A DNA stretch of 64,000 bases from Casp-Chloro-G3 sp002816715 (GTDB lineage: Bacteria > Chloroflexota > Dehalococcoidia > Lucifugimonadales > UBA3495). A program made the position numbers and the translations under genes. Shown here piece after piece: positions 18,654 to 28,171 of this stretch; the first letter of the stretch is position 1, and each line of letters begins with the position of its first letter. Under the pieces are notes generated by a model. It worked only from the letters and a program-made list of their open reading frames with translations, searched no databases and was not told the DNA's origin. Location: the NCBI GenBank assembly GCA_027623815.1, contig JAQBUV010000002.1:1-64000 (forward strand). Direction: 5' to 3'.

Positions 18654-18689
18654 TGGGCCAATTGCAAAGTCCCAAGATGCGGCGGGTAC

Positions 18690-18765
18690 TAACCTAACCC
18701 CTGCCCTCTCTCCTATTGGGACAGGGGTGGCCAACGGAGCAAGGTCGGGACGAAGGCCAGCCGCA
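18690..18765. repeat. Partial copy of a CCCTCTCC-type dispersed repeat
   Basis: The segment with CCCCTGCCCTCTCTCC and GGAGCAAGGTCG resembles 44831-44901, which has the same word order and a better-formed hairpin. It is non-coding. Confidence 0.4.
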
Positions 18766-18871
18766 CTATTGGAATTCCCTGATTCAGCGTCCGCCTTGAT
18801 TACCCGCTCTTGATGGGGTTACTATATAAGTAAATGACCGACAAGCAAACGATAGGATACGAGTCCAGTAC

Positions 18872-19531
18872 ATGGTAAAGGTATCCATTACGCTACCCAA
18901 TAATGCTCAGATAACCTTTGAATCGGAAGAGCCAGAAGTTATCCATGAGATAGTTGGAATGGTCCTCCGTGACCTGCCCCGCGAGCTGATGCAATCGTCG
19001 GTAGTGGTCAACGGCAACGGCGGGCATCATGTTGAGCCGCCCAATGGCACAACTCCCGCCGTAGTGGAGCAATCGCCGGAGCCGCTATCATCGGGTGAGC
19101 AGCCCGCCGCTGTAGATGTAGCCGTTTCCGTTGCTGGAAAGGTTAATCCAACTCCCAAGAAAGCCAAAGAGACAAGGGCAAAGCCCCCGGTCGCGACTGT
19201 TTCGGTGGCAACCCCACCGGTCGCTAATCCGTCTGCCAGTGCCGCTCAGGCTAGCTTTGCCGAGTTTTGCCGAACCAGCAATCCGCTGGGCGATATGCGG
19301 AGGGTGGTGGTGGCTGCAGAGGGCGCCCGTCGCTTCCTGGGCGCCGAAAGCGTCGATGCTAAGGGACTGGGTCACTTTTTTGACCTGGCTGGCTGGCCGC
19401 GTCCGCACAGCTTTGTCCAAACCCTGCGCAACGCCGCCCGCAGCAAGTTCCGGTGGCTGGAACGGGTCCCGGGACGTTCCGGTTATTACACCGTCACTGA
19501 GATCGGGCGAACCACCGCTCTCGGCGGCTGA
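18872..19531 (+). CDS. Hypothetical protein with Ala/Pro linker and C-terminal helical domain
   Basis: The 219-residue product has a short beta-rich N-terminus (VKVSITLPNNAQITFES), a long Ala/Pro/Thr/Val-rich linker (about residues 50-125) and a compact C-terminal domain with a possible winged-helix pattern (RNAARSKFRWLERVPGRSGY). A DNA- or protein-binding role is possible, but I recognise no family. It lies alone between mgtE and the aldehyde dehydrogenase. Confidence 0.6.
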   Translation: MVKVSITLPNNAQITFESEEPEVIHEIVGMVLRDLPRELMQSSVVVNGNGGHHVEPPNGTTPAVVEQSPEPLSSGEQPAAVDVAVSVAGKVNPTPKKAKETRAKPPVATVSVATPPVANPSASAAQASFAEFCRTSNPLGDMRRVVVAAEGARRFLGAESVDAKGLGHFFDLAGWPRPHSFVQTLRNAARSKFRWLERVPGRSGYYTVTEIGRTTALGG

Positions 19532-19711
19532 ACCTCAGTCAATCCTTGCCAAACCCCCAGTTGCGGCTGACCTCCGCAGGTACTATCCTAGAGCAAACTC
19601 TCCAACGTGGGCATTTCCAACATTTGCCCATCAATCTACGGTTGCCGACGGCTGGCATTTCGCCGTCAGTGATCTACACCAAAGTTTGTAATAGGCAAGG
19701 AGGCTTGAGCC

Positions 19712-21124
19712 ATGAAAATGTATATCAGCGGTCAGTGGGTTAGTCGGCCAGAAGAAATACCGGTTCGTAACCCCTTCGATCAATCGATAGTTGACACGGT
19801 GCCTCGGGGAACTGCCGCCGATGTGGAGCAGGCCATCACCAGCGCGGCCCGAGGTGCTGTGGCAATGGGCAAGCTGCCCGGTTATGAACGATATATGATT
19901 TTGCGGCGAACCGCCGACTTGATGGCGGAGCGGGCCGAAGACCTGGCTCAGACCATCACTAGCGAGGAAGGCAAAGTAATCGCAGAGGGGCGTGGCGAAG
20001 TCCAGCGAGCCATTCAGACCATCACTCTTTCCTCGGAAGAAGCCAAGCGGCTGCACGGCGAGACGGTGCCTTTGGACGGCGCGCCCGGTGTAACCAGCCA
20101 GTTCGGTTTCACCATTCGAGTCCCGGTGGGAATCGTCGCCGCCATCAGTCCCTTCAACTTCCCGCTGAACCTGGTCTGCCACAAGGTCGGCCCAGCCTTG
20201 GCTGGGGGCAACGCGGTGGTGTTGAAACCCGCTGGCGACACGCCGCTGTCGGCGCTGAAGCTCACTGAGATACTTCTGGAGGCTGGCTTGCCGGAAGAGG
20301 CAATTCAATGCGTCACTGGCCCCGGTTCGGAGATTGGCGACGCCCTTACCGGCGATCCCCGAGTTCGCAAGATTACCTTCACCGGCAGCATGGAAGTGGG
20401 CGACCGCATCTGCCGCAACGCGGGAATCAAGAAGGTGACCATGGAGCTTGGCTCCAACAGCCCGCTGATTGTCATGTCCGACGCCGATATTGAGAAAGTG
20501 GCGGCGGCCACCGTTGCCAGCGGCTTTGCCAACGCCGGTCAGGTGTGCATATCCACTCAGCGGGTGTTTGCCGAACGTAATATTTATGCTGATTTCCTGG
20601 ATGCTATGGTTGCTCCCACACAGGCGTTTATGGCGGGCAACCCTATGGACGCGGCCACCAAAATGGGGCCGATGATTCGCGAGTCCGACGCGGCCCGGGT
20701 GCATGACTGGATTGTCGAGGCGGTGGGCCAGGGTGCGCGGGTAGTGGCGGGTGGCGATCGAGAAGGCACCCTGCATGCGCCGACGGTAATAGCCGACGTT
20801 AAGTCCGATATGCGAGTTTCTCGCGAGGAGTTGTTCGGCCCGGCGGTGGCGGTAAGTTCATTCAGTAACATTGACGAGGCCATCGCCATGGCCAACGATA
20901 GCCGCTTTGGACTATCGGCGGGCATCTTCACCCAGAACATTGACTGGGCTATGCGGTTTGCCAAAGAAGTGCAATCGGGCAATCTGCACATCAACTCCTC
21001 ACCCCAATGGCGGGCCGACCTGATGCCCTACGGCGGGTTGAAGGACAGCGGCATGGGCAAGGAAGGCCCCGGCTATGCCATTGAGGAGATGACCGAGCTA
21101 AAGATGGTGGTGTTCCACCTGTAG
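19712..21124 (+). CDS. NAD(P)-dependent aldehyde dehydrogenase
   Basis: The enzyme oxidises aldehydes to acids (or acyl-CoA in some relatives). The 470-residue product has the cofactor-binding region (ISPFNFPLNLVCHK, VLKPAGDTPL), the FTGSMEVG nucleotide loop, the catalytic Glu in VTMELGSNSP and the nucleophile Cys in NAGQVCIS near residue 279. The C-terminal PYGGLKDSGMGKEGP motif resembles lactaldehyde or glyceraldehyde-3-phosphate dehydrogenase relatives. AGGAGG lies 9 bases upstream. The substrate is unknown. Confidence 0.9.
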   Translation: MKMYISGQWVSRPEEIPVRNPFDQSIVDTVPRGTAADVEQAITSAARGAVAMGKLPGYERYMILRRTADLMAERAEDLAQTITSEEGKVIAEGRGEVQRAIQTITLSSEEAKRLHGETVPLDGAPGVTSQFGFTIRVPVGIVAAISPFNFPLNLVCHKVGPALAGGNAVVLKPAGDTPLSALKLTEILLEAGLPEEAIQCVTGPGSEIGDALTGDPRVRKITFTGSMEVGDRICRNAGIKKVTMELGSNSPLIVMSDADIEKVAAATVASGFANAGQVCISTQRVFAERNIYADFLDAMVAPTQAFMAGNPMDAATKMGPMIRESDAARVHDWIVEAVGQGARVVAGGDREGTLHAPTVIADVKSDMRVSREELFGPAVAVSSFSNIDEAIAMANDSRFGLSAGIFTQNIDWAMRFAKEVQSGNLHINSSPQWRADLMPYGGLKDSGMGKEGPGYAIEEMTELKMVVFHL

Positions 21125-21159
21125 TCGCAAATCCAACCCGCGTCCACCTGGGCGGCTTT

Positions 21160-21197
21160 TAGGGGAACCCTTTGGTAACTGAGGGTTCCCCTATTTG
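21160..21197 (+). terminator. Intrinsic terminator after the aldehyde dehydrogenase
   Basis: TAGGGGAACCC (21160-21170) pairs with GGGTTCCCCTA (21183-21193), followed by TTTG. The U-run is short. Confidence 0.7.
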
Positions 21198-21339
21198 ATA
21201 CTGACAGGCTGGGCCAGGCGATGTAGGTTATAATCTTCTTGGTAATCGACGAATCCCAACCCTGAACTGTTTCTTCTTGGCAAAGATTGCCTGGGGAATG
21301 GGCCTTTTAACAACACTGCGTAGGGGAACTACTGTAATT

Positions 21340-22086
21340 ATGGAAGTTATAACCGAACCACCTCAGCGGATATTGGTGGTCACTCCCCATCCCGACGACG
21401 CCGAGGGCGGCTGCGGCGCGACGATGGCCAAGTGGATCAAGGAGTCGGGTACCGAGGCGGTGGTGTTGATGTGTACCAACGGCGATAAGGGCACCGCCGA
21501 CCGGGAGATTGCCCCGGCTGAATTGGCCGTGATACGGGAGCGGGAGCAGCGCGATGCCTCAAGAGTGCTGGGGGTTAAAGATGTGGTGTTCCTGGCCTAC
21601 CCGGACGGCACCCTGGAGAATACTCAGAAGTTTCGAGGGCAGGTGGTGCGAGAAATCCGCCGCCATCGGCCTGACATAATCTTCTGTATCGACCCCTACC
21701 GTAGCATCAGCCACACCCATCGTGATCACCGGATGAGCGGTCAGGTGGCCCTGGACGCCGCCTACTCCTACGCCTGGAGCCATCTGCATTTCCCCGGCCA
21801 GATTGAAGAAGAAGGATTACAGCCGCATATGGTCAAGGAGGCTTTCCTTTGGGGATCGGAAAGCCCGGATGTATTTGTCGATGTCGATGGCTACCTGGAA
21901 ATGAAGGCCGACTCCCTGAGCGCTCATGCCAGCCAGATGACCAGGCGGACTCCCGAGGAACGCATCGAACGAATCAGGACTGGTACTGCCAATCAAGGAG
22001 AGAAGGTGGGCCTGGCCCACGCTGAGAGCTTCCGCCGCATTGAATTCGACCTGGGTTCTATGGCCTGGCTGTTCCTTAATTCGTAA
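21340..22086 (+). CDS. PIG-L/LmbE-family zinc N-deacetylase
   Basis: These enzymes remove acetyl groups from N-acetylglucosaminyl compounds. The 248-residue product has the zinc motif HPDD (TPHPDDAEGG) near residue 17 and the downstream HRDHRMSG segment supplying the third ligand. I chose ATG 21340 because family N-termini begin just before the first strand; the 21 upstream codons are not family-like. The substrate is unknown; it is followed convergently by a sensor gene. Confidence 0.85.
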   Translation: MEVITEPPQRILVVTPHPDDAEGGCGATMAKWIKESGTEAVVLMCTNGDKGTADREIAPAELAVIREREQRDASRVLGVKDVVFLAYPDGTLENTQKFRGQVVREIRRHRPDIIFCIDPYRSISHTHRDHRMSGQVALDAAYSYAWSHLHFPGQIEEEGLQPHMVKEAFLWGSESPDVFVDVDGYLEMKADSLSAHASQMTRRTPEERIERIRTGTANQGEKVGLAHAESFRRIEFDLGSMAWLFLNS

Positions 22087-22095
22087 AATTAGTTC

Positions 22096-23637
22096 TCAAG
22101 CTTGCCGCTCTTTAACCGGTCTGGGAGCGCCGCCATCTGATTTTTGAGCCACTGGCGTTTGAAACCACAACCGCTCCGCGTCAGCGCCCAGCCTTTCCAC
22201 GTTGAGCGTTATTCCAGCGGAGTTCAGCATTTTGCGGCAGACCACTACCCGCAAGTCGCTTTCCCGTAAGTCGGTATCCCCTAAGTTGCTCTCAATTGAG
22301 GGCTGGTCTGGCTGTTTCGTAAACTCCACCGAGATCGTCACAGACTGATGATCTGATGTTGCCCTCACCCGCAATTTTGCTGGACTTACGGTGTATGCCG
22401 TGGCGCAATCGACCAGGTGCCGAATGACGCTCTCTGCGATCTGAGAATCGATAGACATTTTCGGCAGTTTCGGGTCGCAGATGAATTTGACACCGCTTGC
22501 GGTCACCGCGCCGGATAGTTCCAGTTCTAGCAGCCGGAAAATTTCTTGGACACGGGTTTCCGGCTGGCTATCTACCTGGCATGAGAGATTCTGCTGGGTT
22601 GGCAGCACCAAATCCCTAATCGCCCGGTTCAGACGATCGGCAGCCTGATTTATTGTTCTGAGAAACTCCTGCCGAACTTCTTCCGGCCAATCGCTACCTG
22701 GTTGGAGCAGAGAACAGGTGTAACCTTTGATTGAAGTCAGCGGCGAGTACAGAGCGTGAGCCAAGTCCACCATCGGCTCCGCATATTGGGTCGAGCCATC
22801 TGTGCGCGATTCCTGAGATCTGGCACCACCCTTAGTTTTCTGCTGTAGCTGGAAGGCTTGAAGCATGGTGAGTTGGTGGAGTCCGACGTTATAAACTGCC
22901 GGAGCGATCTGGTTGCCGACCTGGTGTAGCAGGTCCCGTTCCTTAGCGCTGAAGGGCCAACTTTTTCTGCGTAGCTCCAACGACCCGATGACGGCACCGT
23001 AGTGGCTGAGCGGTACAGTTAGTCTGGACAATAAGTCGGTGCCGCCATTAAATTGCTCGGCGGATGCAGAATAGTTGATAGTTTGGAGGGTGTCAATACG
23101 ATAATCGGGCTGGCCCGACGCTATCCATGACAGGAGAGCCTGGTCGAAACCAATTGCCTTGCCGAGGCAATCAGACAGTCGATTGAAGAGGTCTTCCAAG
23201 TTGTTTTCGATTGAGGTAACAATCCCGGCAATCTCATCCACCAGGTTCATTTCTTGATCTTTTGACTGGACTCGTTGGCGCAGTTGAATGTTCTCCAAAC
23301 GCACGGCCAGCATGTTTAAAAGGTCAATGACCAGCCGATTTTGTGGGGCGGTGAACCCGGTGGGAATAGGGGCGCGCACTAACACCGAACCCAGCGCACC
23401 ATAATTGCCACGAATGGGAAATTCTAGTGTTGTGCTTGGTGAAACTTCACTCCTTGACGCAGATTTCCAAGAAAAAGCCACCCGGCCGGTAGATTCCTCG
23501 TGGTTCAGCAGTACCACAGTTAAAGCGTCCAGGGGCAGCAACAGTTTGACCTGCTCCAAAAAATGCGCGCAGGCGTCTTTGATTTCGTCGTCTAGCAGGT
23601 AGGATTGTGATGCTTGGACCATATTTGCGCTAAACAC
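22096..23637 (-). CDS. GAF-domain sensor protein with histidine-kinase-like but degenerate ATPase region
   Basis: The 513-residue cytoplasmic protein appears to carry two GAF-like regions (about residues 15-120 and 140-255), then a HisKA-like helix with LAHALYSPLTSIKGY containing the phospho-acceptor His. The C-terminal region aligns with HATPase domains in position, but the N-box is replaced by VIRHLVDCATAYTV and no DxGxG or GxGLGL motif is visible. It may be a phosphotransfer or regulatory protein that cannot bind ATP. No response regulator is adjacent. Confidence 0.65.
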   Translation of the reverse strand: MFSANMVQASQSYLLDDEIKDACAHFLEQVKLLLPLDALTVVLLNHEESTGRVAFSWKSASRSEVSPSTTLEFPIRGNYGALGSVLVRAPIPTGFTAPQNRLVIDLLNMLAVRLENIQLRQRVQSKDQEMNLVDEIAGIVTSIENNLEDLFNRLSDCLGKAIGFDQALLSWIASGQPDYRIDTLQTINYSASAEQFNGGTDLLSRLTVPLSHYGAVIGSLELRRKSWPFSAKERDLLHQVGNQIAPAVYNVGLHQLTMLQAFQLQQKTKGGARSQESRTDGSTQYAEPMVDLAHALYSPLTSIKGYTCSLLQPGSDWPEEVRQEFLRTINQAADRLNRAIRDLVLPTQQNLSCQVDSQPETRVQEIFRLLELELSGAVTASGVKFICDPKLPKMSIDSQIAESVIRHLVDCATAYTVSPAKLRVRATSDHQSVTISVEFTKQPDQPSIESNLGDTDLRESDLRVVVCRKMLNSAGITLNVERLGADAERLWFQTPVAQKSDGGAPRPVKERQA

Positions 23638-23704
23638 TTGTGTTTGGGTACTAAATAAATCGAATCAGGAATACTTTGATTAACACCGAAGCCCTTCAAA
23701 ACAG

Positions 23705-24067
23705 CTAATCCTCGGTGGGAGCCATCTCTCGGTATACCTGGTCGGTTCTGGCGGCCATTATAAAGTCGTTTTGATGGAGGTTGCGGATCTTGTGAGTCCA
23801 CCAGGTCACTCCCACCCGGCCCCACTCGGTGGTGATCTTAGGGTGGTGGTTTTCAGCTTCGGCTAGCAGACCGATAGCGTTGGTGAAGGCCATGGCTTGC
23901 TCAAAGTTTCGAAACTTGAAAGTCCGGTCCAGTTTGGGAATTTCCTGTTCAATTAACAATTCCCAATCGGGGATAGATGGCTTAAGCTGGGTGATTTCAT
24001 GGTCGGTCACCTGGGGCGAATCCCGGCGGCAGGCGGTGCAATTCTGTTGGTGAAGCTGTTGTGTCAT
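23705..24067 (-). CDS. 4a-hydroxytetrahydrobiopterin dehydratase (PCD/DCoH)
   Basis: PCD dehydrates 4a-carbinolamine pterin to recycle the cofactor of aromatic amino acid hydroxylases. The 120-residue product has the catalytic stretch AEAENHHPKI and the partner VTWWTHKI, with the usual fold order. An N-terminal CxxC (NCTAC) precedes the core and is common in bacterial members. No hydroxylase is adjacent, so an alternative role, such as a molybdopterin-linked one, is possible. Confidence 0.88.
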   Translation of the reverse strand: MTQQLHQQNCTACRRDSPQVTDHEITQLKPSIPDWELLIEQEIPKLDRTFKFRNFEQAMAFTNAIGLLAEAENHHPKITTEWGRVGVTWWTHKIRNLHQNDFIMAARTDQVYREMAPTED

Positions 24068-24307
24068 GCCAGACCTCCCGTCGGCTGTCCTGCTGGGGCT
24101 ATTTGGGCTGAGGTTATATCGATTGGATCAAAGATACATTCTAGCAAACAAAGGGTCATTGTGGGTATAGGCAGCGAATCTGATTGCTCAAGTTCTTGCT
24201 GGGCCACTGATGGGGCCAACACGCGTACTCCATATATAGGGTTCACCAAAGCTGAGTATTGAAGGGTCGGCCCCAATAGGAGTATAGTCAGCGTAAACAC
24301 GTCAGCA

Positions 24308-24339
24308 ATTGGGTAATTAGAAGATTGGGTAATTAGAAG
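24308..24339. repeat. 16-bp tandem duplication before the TIM-barrel gene
   Basis: ATTGGGTAATTAGAAG occurs twice back to back (24308-24323 and 24324-24339), immediately upstream of AAGGTGATGCC. The rest of the 283-base gap from 24068 holds nothing I recognise. Confidence 0.8.
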
Positions 24340-24350
24340 AAGGTGATGCC

Positions 24351-25181
24351 ATGATATTTGGTGCCATATCTAACTCTTGGAGACAACAGTTGGCCAACCA
24401 AGACTTAGCCGATCTGGTGAAACAGGCCCAAGAACAGGGCTCCGGGCACGTTGAGCTCAGGCAGACCTGCCTTGGTGCTTACGAACAAGGCGAGGGCAAT
24501 GATTGGCGTCCTGTTTTGTCAAAGATGCAGACCCTGGTAGACGGGTTTCCTCAGTTGACTTTTGACCTGGCGATGGCGATGCCGTGCCTCAGCCAGCAGA
24601 TTGACCCCAAGGGCGCGTATTTTCAGTCGGCCCTGGAAGGGGCCAAGCTGGTGGGCGGCAGCAGCCCCCATCTGCGCACAGTTGACCCCAGCTCCTTTGA
24701 CCAGATATGGGAGAAACCCGCCGATATACCAGAGACCGCCCTGGGGTTGGTTGAACTGACCCGGGAAGCGGCCAGCCAAGGCGTGATCCTTTCCATGGAA
24801 AACTCGGCTCAGCCCATTGGCAGCATGGCATTGTTGGTCAACGAAATTCGTTCGCGGCTGTCGGAAGCCGAGGGCAAATTTTTGGGCCTGTGTCCCGACC
24901 CAACCAACCAACTGCGACGTTTCCCCGACACTGATCCGATCGCGGAGTTGGATGCGTTGCCTCTGGACATGATCAAAATTGTCCACTTCAAGCAAGCGCG
25001 GGACGGTAAACCCCACCCGACGGTAGACACCGGCGATCTGGACTGTATCAGCATGCTCCACGTGCTGGAGAATAAGGGATATCAAGGGCAGGCAATCATG
25101 GAAATACCTTCCCACGAGGACGTGTTCGACAACCTCTCGGCTAGCTTCGCCTACCTGGAAGCCGGGTCTCAGGGGAACTAG
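24351..25181 (+). CDS. Sugar phosphate isomerase/epimerase-like TIM-barrel protein
   Basis: The 276-residue product resembles the xylose-isomerase-like TIM-barrel superfamily. It has MIFGAISNSWR at strand one, SMENSAQPIG around residue 148, LGLCPDPTNQL near 182 and KIVHFKQARDGK near 206, where metal-binding Glu, Asp and His residues normally lie. AAGGTG precedes the ATG. The substrate cannot be told from the sequence. A small gene and argH follow on the same strand. Confidence 0.72.
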   Translation: MIFGAISNSWRQQLANQDLADLVKQAQEQGSGHVELRQTCLGAYEQGEGNDWRPVLSKMQTLVDGFPQLTFDLAMAMPCLSQQIDPKGAYFQSALEGAKLVGGSSPHLRTVDPSSFDQIWEKPADIPETALGLVELTREAASQGVILSMENSAQPIGSMALLVNEIRSRLSEAEGKFLGLCPDPTNQLRRFPDTDPIAELDALPLDMIKIVHFKQARDGKPHPTVDTGDLDCISMLHVLENKGYQGQAIMEIPSHEDVFDNLSASFAYLEAGSQGN

Positions 25182-25262
25182 GTATCCGCGCCGCCGAAGC
25201 ATAGTGTTACACTGAACGGCGGTTCGGCCAGCGGGAAACTTAGTTAACCAGGGAGATTGAAC

Positions 25263-25502
25263 ATGGCTTTGGGCACCAGAAACCTGGTTGAAGAGCACCA
25301 GAAATTGGGCCGGGCTTGGATTGATGCCGAGCAGGAGCGGATCAGTATTCTGCAAAAAATACTGCAAGACAATTTTGCCAAATGCACAATGGACTATCCA
25401 GAGGACTTGTTCCGCGAATATGAAGCGGCGTTGTCCGCAGCATCTCAGGCCAATCAGGCCTATTTCCGGTGGCTGGCCGAGCAAGGCATCCAGTCCCGAT
25501 AA
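25263..25502 (+). CDS. Small helical hypothetical protein
   Basis: The 79-residue product is predicted to be two amphipathic helices (EEHQKLGRAWIDAEQERIS and LFREYEAALSAASQANQAYF) with no membrane segment. ATG 25263 has AGGGAG at good spacing, better than the in-frame TTG at 25257. It sits 24 bases before argH and is probably co-transcribed with it. I recognise no family. Confidence 0.65.
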   Translation: MALGTRNLVEEHQKLGRAWIDAEQERISILQKILQDNFAKCTMDYPEDLFREYEAALSAASQANQAYFRWLAEQGIQSR

Positions 25503-25526
25503 TTTGATCCCGTACGTTCGCACCCT

Positions 25527-26876
25527 ATGACTGACTACAGCAACTACACCGTTTCAATCCATTACGACAAAAGGCTCTACCGTCAGGACATAACTGGCTC
25601 GAAAGCTCACGTTCGGATGTTGTCCCAGCAGGGGATCATTTCTCCGGAAGATGCCGAACAAATTGTCCAGGGTTTGATTGCGGTTCAAGAGGAGATCGAA
25701 TCGGGAAAATTTCCCTGGGATGCCTCGCTGGAAGACCTGCACATGAACATTGAGCGGCGGCTGGCCCAGCTAATTGGCCCCACCGCCGGTCGGCTTCACA
25801 CCGGTCGCTCCCGCAATGACCAGATTGCGCTGGACCTGCGACTGTACACCAAGGAAGTTATCAAGGATACCCTGGCCAACCTGCGGGGAGTGCAACAGGC
25901 TCTGGTGGGACTGTGCGAGCAATACAGCAGCGTAATCATGCCTGGGTATACTCACTTGCAGCGGGCTCAGCCAGTGCTTTTCTCCCACCATCTGCTGGCC
26001 TACTTCCAGATGCTGCAACGCGATGTGGGCAGATTCAGCGACTGCTATCGTCGGACCGATGTATTACCCCTGGGCAGTGGTGCGCTGGCCGGGGTGCCCT
26101 ACCCCACCGACCGCGAGTTCGTCGCGCAACAATTGGGGTTCAGTAAAGTCAGCGCCAACAGTATGGACGCTGTATCTGATCGGGATTTTGCTCTGGAGTT
26201 CCAATTCGCCGCCGCCACGTGCATGATGCACTTTTCCAGAATGTCAGAAGAGATTGTAATCTGGTCCAGCCGGGAGTTCGGCTTCATCAGGCTGGCCGAC
26301 GAATTCACCACCGGCAGCAGCATCATGCCCCAAAAGCGGAACCCCGACTTTGCCGAGATTGCCCGGGGCAAGACCGGGCGCGTCTACGGTAATTTGATGG
26401 GCCTGCTCACGGTGCTGAAAGGTCTGCCCCTAACCTATAACCGAGACCTTCAAGAAGACAAGGAAGGGTTCTTTGACACGGTTGATACGCTGTTGGCGAC
26501 TCTGAAGGTATATCAGGGCATGCTGCCGGGTCTGACGCTGGATGTCGAACGGGTGAGCAGCCTGTCCGGGGAAAGCTATATGCTGGCGACCGACCTGGCC
26601 GATTATCTGGTGGGCCGGGGGGTGCCATTTAGGGAGGCGCACGGAGTGATGCGCGACTTGTGCCGCTACTGCGAGGAGAGAAGCACCGATTTGCAGTCAA
26701 TCTCGTTGGATGAATACCGGAAGTTCTCCGCATCATTTGAGCAGGACGTTTATCAGATCAGCGCGGCATCGTCGGTGGCCGCTAGAGACAACCCGGGCGG
26801 GACTGCGCCCAAGCGAGTGGCGGAAGGGCTGGAACAAGCCAAACAAATCCTCAGGGATAATACCGATGGCCTCTGA
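25527..26876 (+). CDS. argH: Argininosuccinate lyase
   Basis: ArgH cleaves argininosuccinate to arginine and fumarate, the last step of arginine synthesis. The 449-residue product shows the superfamily signature GSSIMPQKRNPDF near residue 270, the HTGRSRNDQIA segment and the GYTHLQRAQPV loop. The N-terminus (MTDYSNYTVSIHYDKRLYRQD) starts close to the conserved DIxxSKAHVxML segment, so it is slightly short but complete. Its end overlaps rpe by 11 bases. Confidence 0.92.
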   Translation: MTDYSNYTVSIHYDKRLYRQDITGSKAHVRMLSQQGIISPEDAEQIVQGLIAVQEEIESGKFPWDASLEDLHMNIERRLAQLIGPTAGRLHTGRSRNDQIALDLRLYTKEVIKDTLANLRGVQQALVGLCEQYSSVIMPGYTHLQRAQPVLFSHHLLAYFQMLQRDVGRFSDCYRRTDVLPLGSGALAGVPYPTDREFVAQQLGFSKVSANSMDAVSDRDFALEFQFAAATCMMHFSRMSEEIVIWSSREFGFIRLADEFTTGSSIMPQKRNPDFAEIARGKTGRVYGNLMGLLTVLKGLPLTYNRDLQEDKEGFFDTVDTLLATLKVYQGMLPGLTLDVERVSSLSGESYMLATDLADYLVGRGVPFREAHGVMRDLCRYCEERSTDLQSISLDEYRKFSASFEQDVYQISAASSVAARDNPGGTAPKRVAEGLEQAKQILRDNTDGL

Positions 26877-27558
26877 GTCGCACATACAGATTGCGCCTTC
26901 GGTGCTGGCCGCCGACTTTGCCAGACTGGGCCAGCAGGTGAAAGACGCGACCGAAGCCGGGGCCGACCTGATTCATGTTGATATAATGGACGGTCGGTTC
27001 GTCCCCAACATTTCCTTTGGCGAAGTGGTGGTGGATGCGGTGCGCCGGTCGACTCACTTGCCGCTGAACATCCACTTGATGATTCAGGAGCCGGACCGTC
27101 TGTTGCCCAGTTTCATGAAAGCTGACAGCGATCAGATCATTGTCCATGCCGAAGCCTGCGGTCATTTGCATCGCACCGTGTCCTACGTGAAGGAGGCCGG
27201 GAGGCAGATTGGAGTGGCCATCAACCCGGGCACCCCCGTGTCGGCCATTGAAGAGGTGCTTCAGTTTCTCGACATAGTGCTGGTGATGACGGTGAATCCC
27301 GGATATGGCGGCCAATCTTTTATACCGGCGGCATTGGACAAGATCAAGCGGTTGCGCCGGATTATTGAGGAGAATGCCTACGCGGCACAAATTGAAGTGG
27401 ATGGCGGAATCAAAGCTGATCACACGGCGCAGGATTCAGTGCGCGCCGGATCAACTATTCTGGTGGCGGGAACAGCTATCTTCAACGTTCAAGAATCCGT
27501 GTCCCAGGCAATGACCCGGATGCGAACCAGCATCCGGGGACTTAACGCCGGAGATTAA
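26866..27558 (+). CDS. rpe: Ribulose-phosphate 3-epimerase
   Basis: Rpe interconverts ribulose-5-phosphate and xylulose-5-phosphate. From ATG 26866 the product is 230 residues, with APSVLAADFARLG at the N-terminus, HVDIMDGRFVPNI (metal ligands), HLMIQEPDR, MTVNPGYGGQSFI and the C-terminal EVDGGI phosphate loop. The longer open frame upstream overlaps argH and is not family-like. Overlap with argH suggests translational coupling. Confidence 0.94.
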   Translation: MASESHIQIAPSVLAADFARLGQQVKDATEAGADLIHVDIMDGRFVPNISFGEVVVDAVRRSTHLPLNIHLMIQEPDRLLPSFMKADSDQIIVHAEACGHLHRTVSYVKEAGRQIGVAINPGTPVSAIEEVLQFLDIVLVMTVNPGYGGQSFIPAALDKIKRLRRIIEENAYAAQIEVDGGIKADHTAQDSVRAGSTILVAGTAIFNVQESVSQAMTRMRTSIRGLNAGD

Positions 27559-27779
27559 CCAGCCGCCGCTCTAATCATCAAGGTACGTGCCTTGACCGCG
27601 CGGGGGGGCTTGTTCACGGTACGCAGGCAGCGGGTGCAAATCTTCACGCGCTGTACCTTGCCCTTGATCAGCAAAGTCTGTTTGTGGACGTTGGCCTTGA
27701 ACCGAGTCTTGGTGTGGCGGTTGGAGTGGCTAACGTTGTTGCCGGACATGCCGGCCTTTAAGCAAATGTCACATCGCAT
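27555..27779 (-). CDS. rpmB: Ribosomal protein bL28
   Basis: The 74-residue protein has the bL28 N-terminus MRCDICLKAGMSGNNVSHSN and two CxxC pairs (CDIC and CTRC), so it is the zinc-binding form. It is encoded convergently to rpe, with a 4-base overlap of the coding ends. Confidence 0.94.
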   Translation of the reverse strand: MRCDICLKAGMSGNNVSHSNRHTKTRFKANVHKQTLLIKGKVQRVKICTRCLRTVNKPPRAVKARTLMIRAAAG

Positions 27780-28171
27780 AGCAATTAATCTCGTCGGGAA
27801 GTAATTCCAGGCTCATATTTTCGATACTCAGCCTAACATACAGCGTGGCTGGTGACAAGGATTATTTGGGACGGGTGTGCGTAACATGAACATTAGAAAT
27901 GCGAAACCGATGGACAATAATGAATGGGCCAGGGTGAGAAAATCTCCTGGGCCTTCAGAAATTAACCTGGCACCATGCATTCCAAACCATGTGGCCGACT
28001 ATTCGGGTAGTTGCTTGGCGACATCTCCGGTTATTAGCTGTCCGCTTTGACCCACACTGGTATGTTTATTGCGTAAAGCGTTCGGACGTAGCATAATTCC
28101 CCTCGGTGCGGGAAAGATGGTTGCCTAGAACTATCATCCGGGCCGAAGTTTTGCCAGGTAAGGGTGATTGA
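27780..28171. other. Divergent intergenic region between rpmB and the HPP gene
   Basis: This 392-base stretch separates divergent genes and should hold both promoters. I find no gene and no riboswitch pattern that I can name. Confidence 0.4.

Noticed and set aside
24064..24300. Minus-strand frame upstream of the pterin dehydratase
   Set aside because: It covers the expected promoter region and its sequence has no recognisable features.
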